Of a stretch of DNA of 64,000 nucleotides, positions 49,672 to 58,212 are shown one piece after another. A program made the translations under genes and the position numbers. The DNA is from DUOA01 sp012839095 (GTDB lineage Bacteria; Bacillota; Clostridia; Caldicoprobacterales; DTU083), in contig JBMNJE010000001.1 of NCBI GenBank assembly GCA_050951505.1, positions 1-64,000 of the forward strand, read 5' to 3'. The stretch's first letter is position 1, and each line of letters begins with the position of its first letter. The notes under the pieces are model-generated. The model was not told the DNA's origin, ran no database searches, and saw only the letters and a list, made by a program, of their open reading frames with translations.

Positions 49672-50469
49672 TTAATCCTGTAAGGACAGTGAATACTCTT
49701 CCACCCAATTCTCTATTGAACCGTCTGCCTTCAGCTCTGCAATCACTTCATTGATTACCTTCTGCAGATCCACCGCTTCCTTACGGACGGCCAGTGCATA
49801 TTCTTCATCTTCAGCAGCCTTCTCATCCAGAAGAACCAGGCCGGGGTTTTCGGAAACTATCATCTGGGCAGGAAGGTTATCGATAATTACCGCATCCAGT
49901 CTGCCGTTCTTAAGGTCGATTGAAGCTTCCAGCGCATTGTTGAATCGCACGATGTCTTCGGTATATTCTTCAGCGGTAAAGTCGCCGGTTGTACCGCTCT
50001 GCACTCCTATGGTCTTTCCTTCCAGATCCGCAGCACCCTTTATTTCGGTATTGCCTTCCTGGACAATAATTGTCTGAACAGCCCTGAAATAAGTATCGGT
50101 AAAAAGAACCTGCTCTTCCCGGTCAGGCTTGATGGTGAAACCGGCCGCAATGAAGTCAATCTGCTTGGAGTTTAAAGCATTTATAAGGCCCTTAAACTCC
50201 ATGTCTACCACTTCCAGCTCAACTCCGAGCTTTTCAGCTACTTTTGCTGCTATCTCGGCATCAACACCGATTACCTTGTCTCCTGAGCGCAGTTCAAAGG
50301 GCGGGAACTCAGCATTGGTGCCCCAGATTATTTTACCGGTGTCCTTGATTCTCTTCATGGTTTCGCTCATATCGGAGCCGCCTGCGTCTCCATCCGATTG
50401 GCAGCCGTATATTACAAATGACACTGCAAGTATCAGAACCAGGGCAAGAATTCGCTTTGTGATTTTCAT
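49672..50469 (-). CDS. Polar amino-acid binding lipoprotein
   Basis: A 265-residue solute-binding protein. A signal peptide with lipobox (SFVIYGCQSD, Cys at residue 22) anchors it to the outer face of the membrane. The SBP_bac_3 fold begins KIIWGTNAEFPPFELRSGDK, with VIGVDAEIAAKVAEKLGVEL next and LEGKTIGVQSGTTGDF in the second lobe. First gene of the ABC operon. Confidence 0.92.
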   Translation of the reverse strand: MKITKRILALVLILAVSFVIYGCQSDGDAGGSDMSETMKRIKDTGKIIWGTNAEFPPFELRSGDKVIGVDAEIAAKVAEKLGVELEVVDMEFKGLINALNSKQIDFIAAGFTIKPDREEQVLFTDTYFRAVQTIIVQEGNTEIKGAADLEGKTIGVQSGTTGDFTAEEYTEDIVRFNNALEASIDLKNGRLDAVIIDNLPAQMIVSENPGLVLLDEKAAEDEEYALAVRKEAVDLQKVINEVIAELKADGSIENWVEEYSLSLQD

Positions 50470-51083
50470 TTTTATAATCCCCCTACAATCTTTTTAATAG
50501 TCTATGGGGATATTATAAACGAATATTTATAAAAGATCAATGCATATTTATAACTTAGTGAATAATTTTTACAGCAAGCAGCCATAGTCAATCGCAAAAA
50601 GCAATCTTTTGTATTATGGCATACAAAGGAAAATAACTCAATGTCAGAACATTTTTTTGCAGAAAAATCATAATATTTTATCTCCACCTTTGGGAGTAAG
50701 CGCTATAAATAATGAATCTCTTAAACTCATATGGTTTCTGTCGTATTTACACATTTCTTTATGCAATATTTGCAGCTTGGGCAGTCAAATGTTTCTGAAT
50801 TGTGGATATGTGGACACATAACCTGTGGATAATGTGGATAAATCTGTGTATAACTTGATATCACAAAGCTTTTTGTGTGGAAAATGGGTTCTATTCCACG
50901 GGAACATATTTTCTAACTGTTTTTCATTCTATCTGTTTCGACATAAATATTCGTCAAAAATAAATGGAAATATGAATAATTTGACAGGAAAATTGCAATT
51001 TCCATACAAGGCAGATAAATGAAAAACATGAGACAATTCGTAATATGCAGCAAAAAAACAAAAAAACAAGCAGCCGGAGCATG
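50470..51083. other. Intergenic region with a DnaA-box cluster
   Basis: About 610 bp without a credible gene. It contains the ABC operon upstream region near 50500 and a cluster of DnaA-box-like 9-mers at 50801-50884. On the plus strand (reverse of the TTATCCACA consensus) these are TGTGGATAT (50801), TGTGGACAC (50809), TGTGGATAA (50824), TGTGGATAA (50833), TGTGTATAA (50845) and TGTGGAAAA (50876). Two are exact and in direct tandem. AT-rich DNA lies on both sides. No dnaA or dnaN is in the window. Confidence 0.75.
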
Positions 51084-51111
51084 AAAAAAAGCCCCGGGAA
51101 AATTCGAGGCT
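51084..51111 (-). terminator. Terminator of the zinc-ribbon gene
   Basis: On the minus strand AGCCTCG...CGGGGCT is followed by seven T residues. Confidence 0.85.
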
Positions 51112-51159
51112 TTTGACCAATTTTCTTGATGCTTTAATCAGGAAATCCTTGCTCGGGGA

Positions 51160-51438
51160 TTACCTTCTGGCCTGGTAGCAGTCACTGCAGTATATTGGTC
51201 TGTCGTTTCTGGGTTCAAAGGGTACCTGTGTGAAAGCACCGCAATCAGCGCAGACAGCATCATGCATTTCTCTTCTGCCGCCGGTTCTTCTGCCATTGGC
51301 CTTTCTCTGATCACGACAGCTTTTGCATCGAGCGGGCTCATTCTGAAAACCCTTCTCGGCGTAAAATTCCTGTTCGCCGGCGGTAAAGGTGAAATTTGAG
51401 CCGCAGTCTTTGCAAACCAACGTTTTGTCTTCGAACAT
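51160..51438 (-). CDS. Small double zinc-ribbon protein
   Basis: A 92-residue protein with two four-Cys zinc-binding units: CKDCGSNF with CKSC (residues about 9-41), and CADCGAF with CSDC (residues about 62-88). The middle is basic (QRKANGRRTGGRREM), which suggests nucleic-acid contact. The family is widespread in Firmicutes but functionally uncharacterised. RBS GAGGGG precedes ATG 51438. Its transcript may start far upstream and include the structured RNA at 51478-51820. Confidence 0.8.
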   Translation of the reverse strand: MFEDKTLVCKDCGSNFTFTAGEQEFYAEKGFQNEPARCKSCRDQRKANGRRTGGRREMHDAVCADCGAFTQVPFEPRNDRPIYCSDCYQARR

Positions 51439-51477
51439 GGATATAATCCCCTCGCTTTAAAATAAATATTACTTGCT

Positions 51478-51826
51478 CTATCCTAGCTGACCTGGTCTTT
51501 GCCCCCACACCCGCCGTCTGGAAGTCTCGCTCAAGGTTTAATCCTCCTACTACTGCTTCTCACCATACTTTTGCAGAAAACAACCTTTTAATCGTACCAA
51601 GATTCGGGTTCAGTGTTTGCTCCTGAGATTTGAAATCTGCATTTAGAGCGATGGAACAATGACATGCACGAAAACTGGAAACTGATTTAAAGATCATTGA
51701 TACAAAACTACAGGACGGACTTACATCTAAGCCGCACCATGATCATCGGATTTTATCCGACTTACGTGGATCGTTTTGCCTGCGACTGGCATCGATTTTC
51801 AACCACAGACCTAAGAATAGAACTGA
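51478..51826 (-). ncRNA. Candidate structured non-coding RNA (possibly raiA-type) or long leader
   Basis: About 340 nt without a credible reading frame follow a near-perfect promoter. The ends can close a long-range stem: CTATTCTTAG (51820-51811) with CTAGGATAG (51486-51478), nine pairs with one bulge. Inside there are local hairpins, such as TCGGAT-AAA-ATCCGA (51746-51760), and a G-rich 3' part (GGCGGGTGTGGGGGCAAAG). The location next to comFC in a clostridial genome recalls the raiA-motif RNA, but I cannot verify its consensus from memory. No terminator follows before the zinc-ribbon gene, so it could also be that gene's regulatory leader. Confidence 0.55.
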
Positions 51827-51830
51827 ATTC

Positions 51831-51859
51831 ATTATATACCGCGCATTTTTAAATTGCAA
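51831..51859 (-). promoter_or_regulatory. Promoter of the candidate RNA
   Basis: Minus strand: TTGCAA (51859-51854), 17-nt spacer, TATAAT (51836-51831). It lies between the comFC stop and the RNA, with the expected start of transcription near 51824. Confidence 0.75.
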
Positions 51860-51883
51860 GAGTCAACTTCTAAATTTTTCAAG

Positions 51884-52642
51884 TTATTCTGAAAGAACCG
51901 AAGCTATTGTTATAACATATACCTTACCGGCACCGGCCTGATGCAATACCCTGCTGCAGCTGTCTACTGTGGCACCTGTGGTGTGTACATCATCTATCAA
52001 TAATATATTCCTGTCCTTTACTGCCGGCGGATTAACAACGGTAAAGGCATTCTTCAGATTTTCCGCCCGCTGATACCTGTTAAATCCTGTCTGGGTTTTG
52101 GTATCCACACATCGGATGAGCACATCCTCTGCACTGGGTATTCCGCTTCGCTGAGACAGGTAATCGCTCAGAAGAGCAGCCTGGTTGAACCCCCTGCTTT
52201 TCAGCCGGTTTTTGTGCAGGGGTACCGGAATAATCATGTGGATATCCCAACCAGATTTCTTAAGAAGCTCTGACATAAAGAAGCCGAATGTCCGGCTCAG
52301 CCCGTATTCGCCGTCATATTTGTATCGATGAATTAATTCCTTTATGGTGATTGAATATTCAAATACAGCAAGTGCCTGATCGTAATTATGAACATGAAAC
52401 CTGCATTCCGTACAGATTTGTTTCCCTGATGGTTCAGAATGCTCCCCGGCTGAACTCTCCTCAGAAATGGGTTTTCCGCACAATGAGCACTTGGGATCCC
52501 GGATGAAGGGCATATATTCCATACAGTTGCCGCAGATTCCCTGCAATGCACTCTTCTCAAGCCGCTTCCCGCAGCATACACAATCTATGCGGGGATACAG
52601 GAAGTCCAGAACTGCGTCCAGCAGCAGACGAAGTAAACTCAT
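51884..52642 (-). CDS. comFC: ComF-family phosphoribosyltransferase-like protein
   Basis: A 252-residue protein. The N-terminal zinc finger uses Cys pairs in CVCCGKRL, CGNC, CSLCGKP and CTEC. The C-terminal type I PRTase fold has the PRPP loop NILLIDDVHTTGATVDSCSR. It is needed for DNA uptake in competent Firmicutes and is related to GntX. Start 52642 overlaps the recD2 stop by 4 nt, so the two are coupled. Confidence 0.9.
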   Translation of the reverse strand: MSLLRLLLDAVLDFLYPRIDCVCCGKRLEKSALQGICGNCMEYMPFIRDPKCSLCGKPISEESSAGEHSEPSGKQICTECRFHVHNYDQALAVFEYSITIKELIHRYKYDGEYGLSRTFGFFMSELLKKSGWDIHMIIPVPLHKNRLKSRGFNQAALLSDYLSQRSGIPSAEDVLIRCVDTKTQTGFNRYQRAENLKNAFTVVNPPAVKDRNILLIDDVHTTGATVDSCSRVLHQAGAGKVYVITIASVLSE

Positions 52643-54867
52643 GACAAAACCATCCCGAAAATCTGTTTCAATCGATCCTTCAGACAGGAGTAGCGCCTGG
52701 CTATATGGTTATTATCCACCATCCTATGGATAAGGTTTTCTCTGCCCACCAGCACCACCATCTCCCTGGCACGGGTCACCCCGGTATACAAAAGGTTACG
52801 GGTCATCAGCATGGGAGGGCCGGACACAAGAGGGATAATCACAACTGGGAACTCACTTCCCTGGCTTTTGTGGATGGAGATGGCATAGGACAGTTCCAGC
52901 TCATCCAATTGGGAAAATTCATACACCACAGTCTTGTCATCATCAAAGAGGACTGTCAGAGTCTGCTCTTCCGGGTCAATGTCCTGTATATAGCCAACAT
53001 CACCGTTAAAAACCCCTTCACCTTCTAAAGCCATGCCGTCATCACCGTGCCTGGACCACTCAAGCCTGTAGTTGTTCTTAACCTGCATTACCTTATCGCC
53101 CTGCCTGAAGATGAATTCACCGTAAGATTTTTCCTTTTTGCAGGGAGCAGGCGGATTTAATTTTTTCTGAAGTTCTATATTCAGGTTGTTGACGCCTGTG
53201 ATTCCCTTTCGCATAGGTGCCATGATTTGAATATCCCGCAGGGAATGGTAGCCGCCAAATCCGGGAAGCCGGCTGACAACCAGCTCTTCCAGGGTTCTAA
53301 GTACTTCCACGGCATCATGCCTTTTATCAAAGAAGAAATCCTTGTTTTTTACATTGAGAAGGGGCTGCTCTCCCCGGTTGATTCTGTGTGCATTTACAAT
53401 AATCATGCTTTCCTGGGCCTGGCGGAATATCTCGGTTAAGTGAATCACAGGTATGACATTGCTTTGTATGATATCCCTGAGTACATTGCCGGGCCCGACC
53501 GAGGGCAGCTGATCTGCGTCGCCTGCCATAATAAGGCGGGTTCCCGGTACAAGAGCCTTTAAGAGGTGGTAGATGAGAAGAATATCCACCATGGACATTT
53601 CATCGATGATGACAGCATCCGCCTTTATGGGATTATCCTCATTTCGCTGGAAGGCATCCTCACTCTCATCACCGAAGCCATATTCCAGCAGACGGTGTAT
53701 GGTTTTGGCTTCCCGGCCGGTGGCTTCCGTCATGCGTTTTGCTGCCCGCCCGGTGGGAGCAGCCAGTTCGGCCTTCAGGCCTTCCTCTTCCAGCAAATCA
53801 ATTATACAGTTGATTGCAGTGGTTTTTCCGGTACCCGGTCCCCCGGTAATTACTGTCACCCCATGCTGCATAGCCTGAATTACAGCTTCCCGCTGCTGAT
53901 CTGCCAGACTGATCTGATTCTTTTCCTCAAACCGCCGGATTTTATACTCCAGGTCTTTAAACTGCCGGATTGAACGATCTGCAGCCAAATCCATCAGCAT
54001 ACGGGCAGTGCCTGCCTCTGCCTGATAATAGCCTGCCAGGTAAACCATGATGCAGTGGTCGGTTTCTTCCATCACTAAGGCTTGGGATACAGCCAGACTT
54101 ATCAGGGCATTCTCTGTCAGCGAGGGGTCAACTGCCAGCAGGCTGACTGCTTTTTTAAGCAGTTCCTCCCGGGGCAGACAGGTATGGCCTTCCGAGGCGG
54201 CCATGCCCAGAATATATCTGATACCTGCCATTATCCGATAGGGGGAATTAAGATCCACTCCCATGCTTCGGGCAATCCGATCTGCAGTCTTAAATCCTAT
54301 GCCGATGATATCCTCAGCCAGGCGGTAAGGATTTTCTCTGACCAGCCGGATGGTATTGCCGCCGTAGGCCTTATAAATTTTCAGGGCATATGCCGTTGTA
54401 ATTCCATAGCTTTGAAGGAAAATCATGACCTCGCGGATTTCCTTCTGTTCGGAAAAGGAAGAGGCAATCATGTCAGCACGGGTCTGACCTATTCCCTCCA
54501 CCTCTGTAAGCCTCTGGGGGTTAAACTGGATAATGTCCAGGACATCCAGTCCGAAATGCTGAATCAGCTTTTGGGCAGTTGCAGAACCTACGCCTTTTAT
54601 AAGGCCTGAGGCAAGGTAGCTTTCCATTCCGGCCAGACTGGAAGGCGCAGCGCTGCTGTATGTAACCATTTTGAGCTGCCGTCCGTAATCCCGGTGAGTG
54701 GTCCATTCCCCTTCCAGTCGCACCCGCTCTCCATGGCTGATGAAGGGAAAATTACCCACTGCCGTAATTATGTTGTCAGTACCTTCCTCCCGTATTTCCA
54801 CCACAGAAAATCCGTTTTCTTCATTACGAAAGATAATGTCCTCCACAATACCGATTACCTCAGCCAT
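52639..54867 (-). CDS. recD2: RecD2-type 5'-3' DNA helicase
   Basis: A 742-residue superfamily 1B helicase. The N-terminal region (residues about 1-180) has an OB-like domain and HhH-like helices (YLASGLIKGVGSATAQKLIQ; LTEVEGIGQTRADMIASSF). Walker A is TVITGGPGTGKTTAINCIID; motif II is AVIIDEMSMVDI; motif VI near the C-terminus is NLLYTGVTRAREMVVLVG. Length and extension fit RecD2 rather than the RecBCD subunit. Coupled to comFC. Confidence 0.94.
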   Translation of the reverse strand: MAEVIGIVEDIIFRNEENGFSVVEIREEGTDNIITAVGNFPFISHGERVRLEGEWTTHRDYGRQLKMVTYSSAAPSSLAGMESYLASGLIKGVGSATAQKLIQHFGLDVLDIIQFNPQRLTEVEGIGQTRADMIASSFSEQKEIREVMIFLQSYGITTAYALKIYKAYGGNTIRLVRENPYRLAEDIIGIGFKTADRIARSMGVDLNSPYRIMAGIRYILGMAASEGHTCLPREELLKKAVSLLAVDPSLTENALISLAVSQALVMEETDHCIMVYLAGYYQAEAGTARMLMDLAADRSIRQFKDLEYKIRRFEEKNQISLADQQREAVIQAMQHGVTVITGGPGTGKTTAINCIIDLLEEEGLKAELAAPTGRAAKRMTEATGREAKTIHRLLEYGFGDESEDAFQRNEDNPIKADAVIIDEMSMVDILLIYHLLKALVPGTRLIMAGDADQLPSVGPGNVLRDIIQSNVIPVIHLTEIFRQAQESMIIVNAHRINRGEQPLLNVKNKDFFFDKRHDAVEVLRTLEELVVSRLPGFGGYHSLRDIQIMAPMRKGITGVNNLNIELQKKLNPPAPCKKEKSYGEFIFRQGDKVMQVKNNYRLEWSRHGDDGMALEGEGVFNGDVGYIQDIDPEEQTLTVLFDDDKTVVYEFSQLDELELSYAISIHKSQGSEFPVVIIPLVSGPPMLMTRNLLYTGVTRAREMVVLVGRENLIHRMVDNNHIARRYSCLKDRLKQIFGMVLS

Positions 54868-55032
54868 AATACCCCCGCTTCCATGCCCTTAAAGCCGACA
54901 GCCTCATTCCATGCTGTTTTTGTGCAGCAAACAGCCAGCAGCCTAGTCAATATCGTATCGGATATATCCGGAAATTACAAGAAAATTGTTGCTTCTGCAG
55001 AGGAATCAGCCGCTGTCAGTCTCTGACTTCCA

Positions 55033-56049
55033 TTATAATTTACGGCCGATTGCCTGGGCAATGGGCTTAAGCACCTGCATTAACTCATCAAATACTTCAG
55101 GCTTCAGTGACTGAGGACCGTCGCTGGCAGCATGTTCCGGATCCGGGTGAACCTCTATAATCAGCCCATCGGCTCCTGCTGCGATAAAGGCACGGGCAGT
55201 GGCATTGACATACTTCCAATTGCCGGTGCCATGGCTGGGGTCCGCTATGATGGGCAGATGGGACAGCTCCTTGACGACAGGTATGGCATTGATATCCATG
55301 GTGTTCCGCGTAGCCGTTTCAAAGGTACGAATACCCCGTTCACAGAGGATTACCCTGGAATCCCCCTCGGTCATCACATATTCAGCTGCCATCAGCCACT
55401 CCTCTATGGTAGAGGATAAACCGCGCTTTAAAAGTACCGGTTTCTTTGTTTTGCCGCATTCACTCAGGAGTCGGAAGTTCTGCATATTTCTAGCACCAAT
55501 CTGGAGAATGTCGGAATACCTGCTGACCAGTTCAACATCACGGGTATCCACCACCTCGGTTATAACCTGCATGCCCAGATCCTTCTTTACCTGGTAGAGA
55601 AGCTTCAGGCCTTCCTCCTGTAAGCCCTGAAAAGAATAAGGGGAGGAGCGGGGTTTGAATGCACCGCCGCGGAGGACCTTTGCACCGGCCGCCTTTACTG
55701 CTCTGGCCACCTGATAAATCTGTTCCTCTCCTTCAATGGCGCAGGGACCCGCAATGACAACCAGCTCTTCTCCTCCAAACCGGACTCCGCCGCCCACATC
55801 CACGACGGACGGCTCCTTTTTAAGCTCCCTTCCGACCAGCTTGTAGGGCCTTAGTATGGGGACAATGGCCTCCACACCGGGCAGGTTTGAGAGGCTGAAG
55901 GGCTCTATCCGGCTTTTGTCGCCGATTGCACCGATTACTGTTTTGACCTCACCGTAGATGGGATGGGTATTGAATCCCAGTTCCTGCAATCTGTTCTCAA
56001 CTCTTTGGATTTCTTCCCTTGTTGCATAAGGCCTCATTACAACTATCAT
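55033..56049 (-). CDS. aroF: 3-deoxy-7-phosphoheptulonate (DAHP) synthase
   Basis: A 338-residue first enzyme of the shikimate pathway, condensing PEP and erythrose 4-phosphate. An N-terminal ACT-like/FL domain (MIVVMRPYATREEIQRVENR) is followed by the barrel with VVIAGPCAIEGEEQIYQV, LRGGAFKPRSSPYSFQGLQ, KPVLLKRGLSSTIEEWLMAA and PIIADPSHGTGNW. Type I-beta form. I prefer ATG 56049, the usual start of the family, over GTG 56058. Monocistronic. Confidence 0.95.
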   Translation of the reverse strand: MIVVMRPYATREEIQRVENRLQELGFNTHPIYGEVKTVIGAIGDKSRIEPFSLSNLPGVEAIVPILRPYKLVGRELKKEPSVVDVGGGVRFGGEELVVIAGPCAIEGEEQIYQVARAVKAAGAKVLRGGAFKPRSSPYSFQGLQEEGLKLLYQVKKDLGMQVITEVVDTRDVELVSRYSDILQIGARNMQNFRLLSECGKTKKPVLLKRGLSSTIEEWLMAAEYVMTEGDSRVILCERGIRTFETATRNTMDINAIPVVKELSHLPIIADPSHGTGNWKYVNATARAFIAAGADGLIIEVHPDPEHAASDGPQSLKPEVFDELMQVLKPIAQAIGRKL

Positions 56050-56181
56050 ATTCTGCACCGTCCTTCCGGCATGCTTTCATCAATTGATGAAAAAATATTC
56101 TTCACAAGTTTCATCAGCTTCATTGAAGACGCTTCTTATTTAATAATATCTGCCATGTATGGACCAATAATAACAGGTAGC

Positions 56182-56216
56182 AAAAAGCTTCTCAATTCTG
56201 TTTTCGAATGAGAAGC
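56182..56216 (-). terminator. Terminator after the 120-residue gene
   Basis: On the minus strand GCTTCTCA...TGAGAAGC is followed by TTTTTG, just after the gene at 56240 and before aroF. Confidence 0.85.
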
Positions 56217-56239
56217 CAAAACACAGATGATTATGCCAA

Positions 56240-56602
56240 TTATACCAGATTTTTCAGACAAACCGCAAGATCATCCGGCTCAATCAGCCTGACAATTGAA
56301 TAATCACGGGACAGGTTCTCCATAATCTTTGGTGTATCGTCATCAGAACCCATATCCAACAGAACAATCTGCAGGAGTTTTTCCTCCGCTGAATCCAGCC
56401 CCGCCCCTAGAACAAAGCTTCTAACCACCCCTTCAACGGCATCCTCCTGGTTTCTTGCAGAAATAATCAGGGTATAGGTTCCCTGTTTTTTTCGTCTGAA
56501 TATATCCAAAGCGGAATATACACGCAGAACGAGGCAGAAGAAGCCGAAAATGGATAATATCCACAAAGGGATAGCTATGTAGGTATCTATAAACATAATC
56601 AC
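56240..56602 (-). CDS. Small membrane-anchored protein of unknown function
   Basis: A 120-residue protein. Residues about 8-30 are a transmembrane helix (IPLWILSIFGFFCLVLRVYS). The soluble part begins TYTLIISARNQEDAVEGVVR and continues IVLLDMGSDDDTPKIMENL. This pattern (strand, then DxGSxDxT) is that of a truncated family 2 glycosyltransferase N-terminus (SARNxE, then DxxSxDxT), but only the donor-binding half could be present, so catalysis is unlikely. It lies 67 bp after metK. Confidence 0.6.
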   Translation of the reverse strand: MIMFIDTYIAIPLWILSIFGFFCLVLRVYSALDIFRRKKQGTYTLIISARNQEDAVEGVVRSFVLGAGLDSAEEKLLQIVLLDMGSDDDTPKIMENLSRDYSIVRLIEPDDLAVCLKNLV

Positions 56603-56669
56603 CCTCCTTCCTGACCTTGGTGCTGCCTACCATATATGGTATGCAGACGGAAGGAGGCAGGTGATTTTT

Positions 56670-57881
56670 TTATAGACTGCCAAAAGCCTGCCTGCGAAGG
56701 ATTTCTGCCTTATCTGTTCTTTCCCAGGGCAGTTCCAGATCCGTACGGCCAAAATGTCCGTAAGCTGCCAGCTGCCTGTATATAGGCCTTCTCAAATCCA
56801 AATCTTTGATTATGGCAGAAGGACGTAAATCAAAGTTTTTCTTTACCAGTTCAACTATCCGATCCTCGGCAATATGGTTGGTGCCGAAGGTGTCAATCAG
56901 GATGGAAACCGGATTGGCCACGCCAATTGCATAGGCCAGCTCAATTTCGCACTTGTCAGCCAGCCCTGCAGCCACAATATTTTTTGCCACATAACGTGCA
57001 GCATAGGCTCCGGACCGATCAACCTTTGTCGGATCCTTGCCGGAAAAGGCTCCGCCTCCGTGCCGGGAATAACCGCCATAGGTATCAACAATAATTTTTC
57101 TGCCGGTCAGGCCCGAATCCCCCTGAGGCCCTCCTACTACAAACCTGCCGGTGGGATTTATGAGAAAACCGGTCTTATCATCCATCAGCTCTGCCGGGAT
57201 CACCTTTTTTATTACCAGTTCGATCATATCCCTTTCAATGGTATCCTGCTCCACATCCGGTCCATGCTGTGTTGACAGGACAACCGTGTCCACCCTTACC
57301 GGAACATTTCCCTCATATTCTACGGTAACCTGGGACTTCCCATCCGGCCTGAGATAATCCACCAGGCCTTTCTTCCTGACTTCAGCCAGCCTTTTTACCA
57401 GCTTATGAGCCAATGAGATGGGCATGGGCATGAGTTCAGGCGTTTCATTGCAGGCAAAGCCAAACATCATCCCCTGATCACCCGCTCCGGTGTTTTCATC
57501 AACTGCGCTCACTTCAGTACTGCTCTGTTCTTTCTCTTTCCTGTACTCCAGGGCAGTATTTACGCCCATGGCTATATCAGGTGATTGCTCATCAATTGAA
57601 GTCAGTACAGCACAGGTGTCGGCATCAAAACCGTATTTCGCACGGGTATAACCGATTTCTTCTATTGTCTGACGCACGATTCTTGGTATATCCACATAAC
57701 AGTCTGTGGTAATTTCACCCATCACCAGGACCATTCCGGTGGTGACGGCCGTTTCACAGGCTACTCTTCCGTCCGGATCCTGCTCCAGTATGGCATCAAG
57801 AATGGCATCTGATATCTGATCACATACTTTATCCGGATGTCCTTCCGTAACTGATTCGGAAGTAAACAGTTTTTTACTCAT
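56670..57881 (-). CDS. metK: S-adenosylmethionine synthetase
   Basis: A 403-residue enzyme making SAM from methionine and ATP. Signatures are FTSESVTEGHPDKVCDQISD at the start, the hexapeptide-like GAGDQGMMFGFA near residue 130, and GGGAFSGKDPTKVDRSGAY near residue 275. Full length, homotetrameric family. Controlled by the SAM-I riboswitch upstream. Confidence 0.97.
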   Translation of the reverse strand: MSKKLFTSESVTEGHPDKVCDQISDAILDAILEQDPDGRVACETAVTTGMVLVMGEITTDCYVDIPRIVRQTIEEIGYTRAKYGFDADTCAVLTSIDEQSPDIAMGVNTALEYRKEKEQSSTEVSAVDENTGAGDQGMMFGFACNETPELMPMPISLAHKLVKRLAEVRKKGLVDYLRPDGKSQVTVEYEGNVPVRVDTVVLSTQHGPDVEQDTIERDMIELVIKKVIPAELMDDKTGFLINPTGRFVVGGPQGDSGLTGRKIIVDTYGGYSRHGGGAFSGKDPTKVDRSGAYAARYVAKNIVAAGLADKCEIELAYAIGVANPVSILIDTFGTNHIAEDRIVELVKKNFDLRPSAIIKDLDLRRPIYRQLAAYGHFGRTDLELPWERTDKAEILRRQAFGSL

Positions 57882-57910
57882 TAGTACTCCTCCTGAATGT
57901 TAATATGCAT

Positions 57911-57933
57911 AAAAAAAACCATCAAGAAGATGG
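57911..57933 (-). terminator. S-box expression-platform terminator
   Basis: On the minus strand CCATC-TTCTT-GATGG is followed by eight T residues. An alternative stem, AAGATGAGGC with GCCCCATCTT (about 57955-57927), overlaps both P1 and this hairpin and would be the antiterminator. Confidence 0.8.
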
Positions 57934-57947
57934 GGCATCTCACTTGC

Positions 57948-58052
57948 CTCATCTTTCAGGATATCAGGTATCCTGTGGGAATTGGCACCTGTTCGTCAGA
58001 CGAATGGTTGCCGGGTTTCATCGGGCCCAGTCCCTCCACCTCTCTTGATAAG
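57948..58052 (-). promoter_or_regulatory. SAM-I (S-box) riboswitch upstream of metK
   Basis: The minus strand holds the S-box core in order: CTTATCAAGAGAGGTGGAGG, GGCCCGATGAAACCCGGCAACC, a variable P3, GGTGCCAATTCC, then GATGAG closing P1 with CTTATC. The terminator follows. SAM binding should end transcription before metK. Confidence 0.96.
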
Positions 58053-58212
58053 GCTTCCGTATTTGGAATTCAAGCTATTATATCATACAGGAACAATATG
58101 TCAAACTATCAGAAAGTTGTATTTTCCCTTAGTCTTCTCATATTCCCTGTTCTATATTATAATAAAACAAATAATCCGGCATTGTCAAACATAAGAAGGA
58201 GGCTTAAAAGAC

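Noticed and set aside
48610..49683. 357-codon plus-strand frame
   Set aside because: Antisense to the ABC ATPase and permease genes, whose motifs are unambiguous.
50801..50884. Interpretation of the DnaA-box cluster as the chromosome origin
   Set aside because: No dnaA, dnaN, gyrA/B or rpmH in the window, and no clear DnaA-trio/AT-unwinding layout could be shown; kept only as a box cluster.
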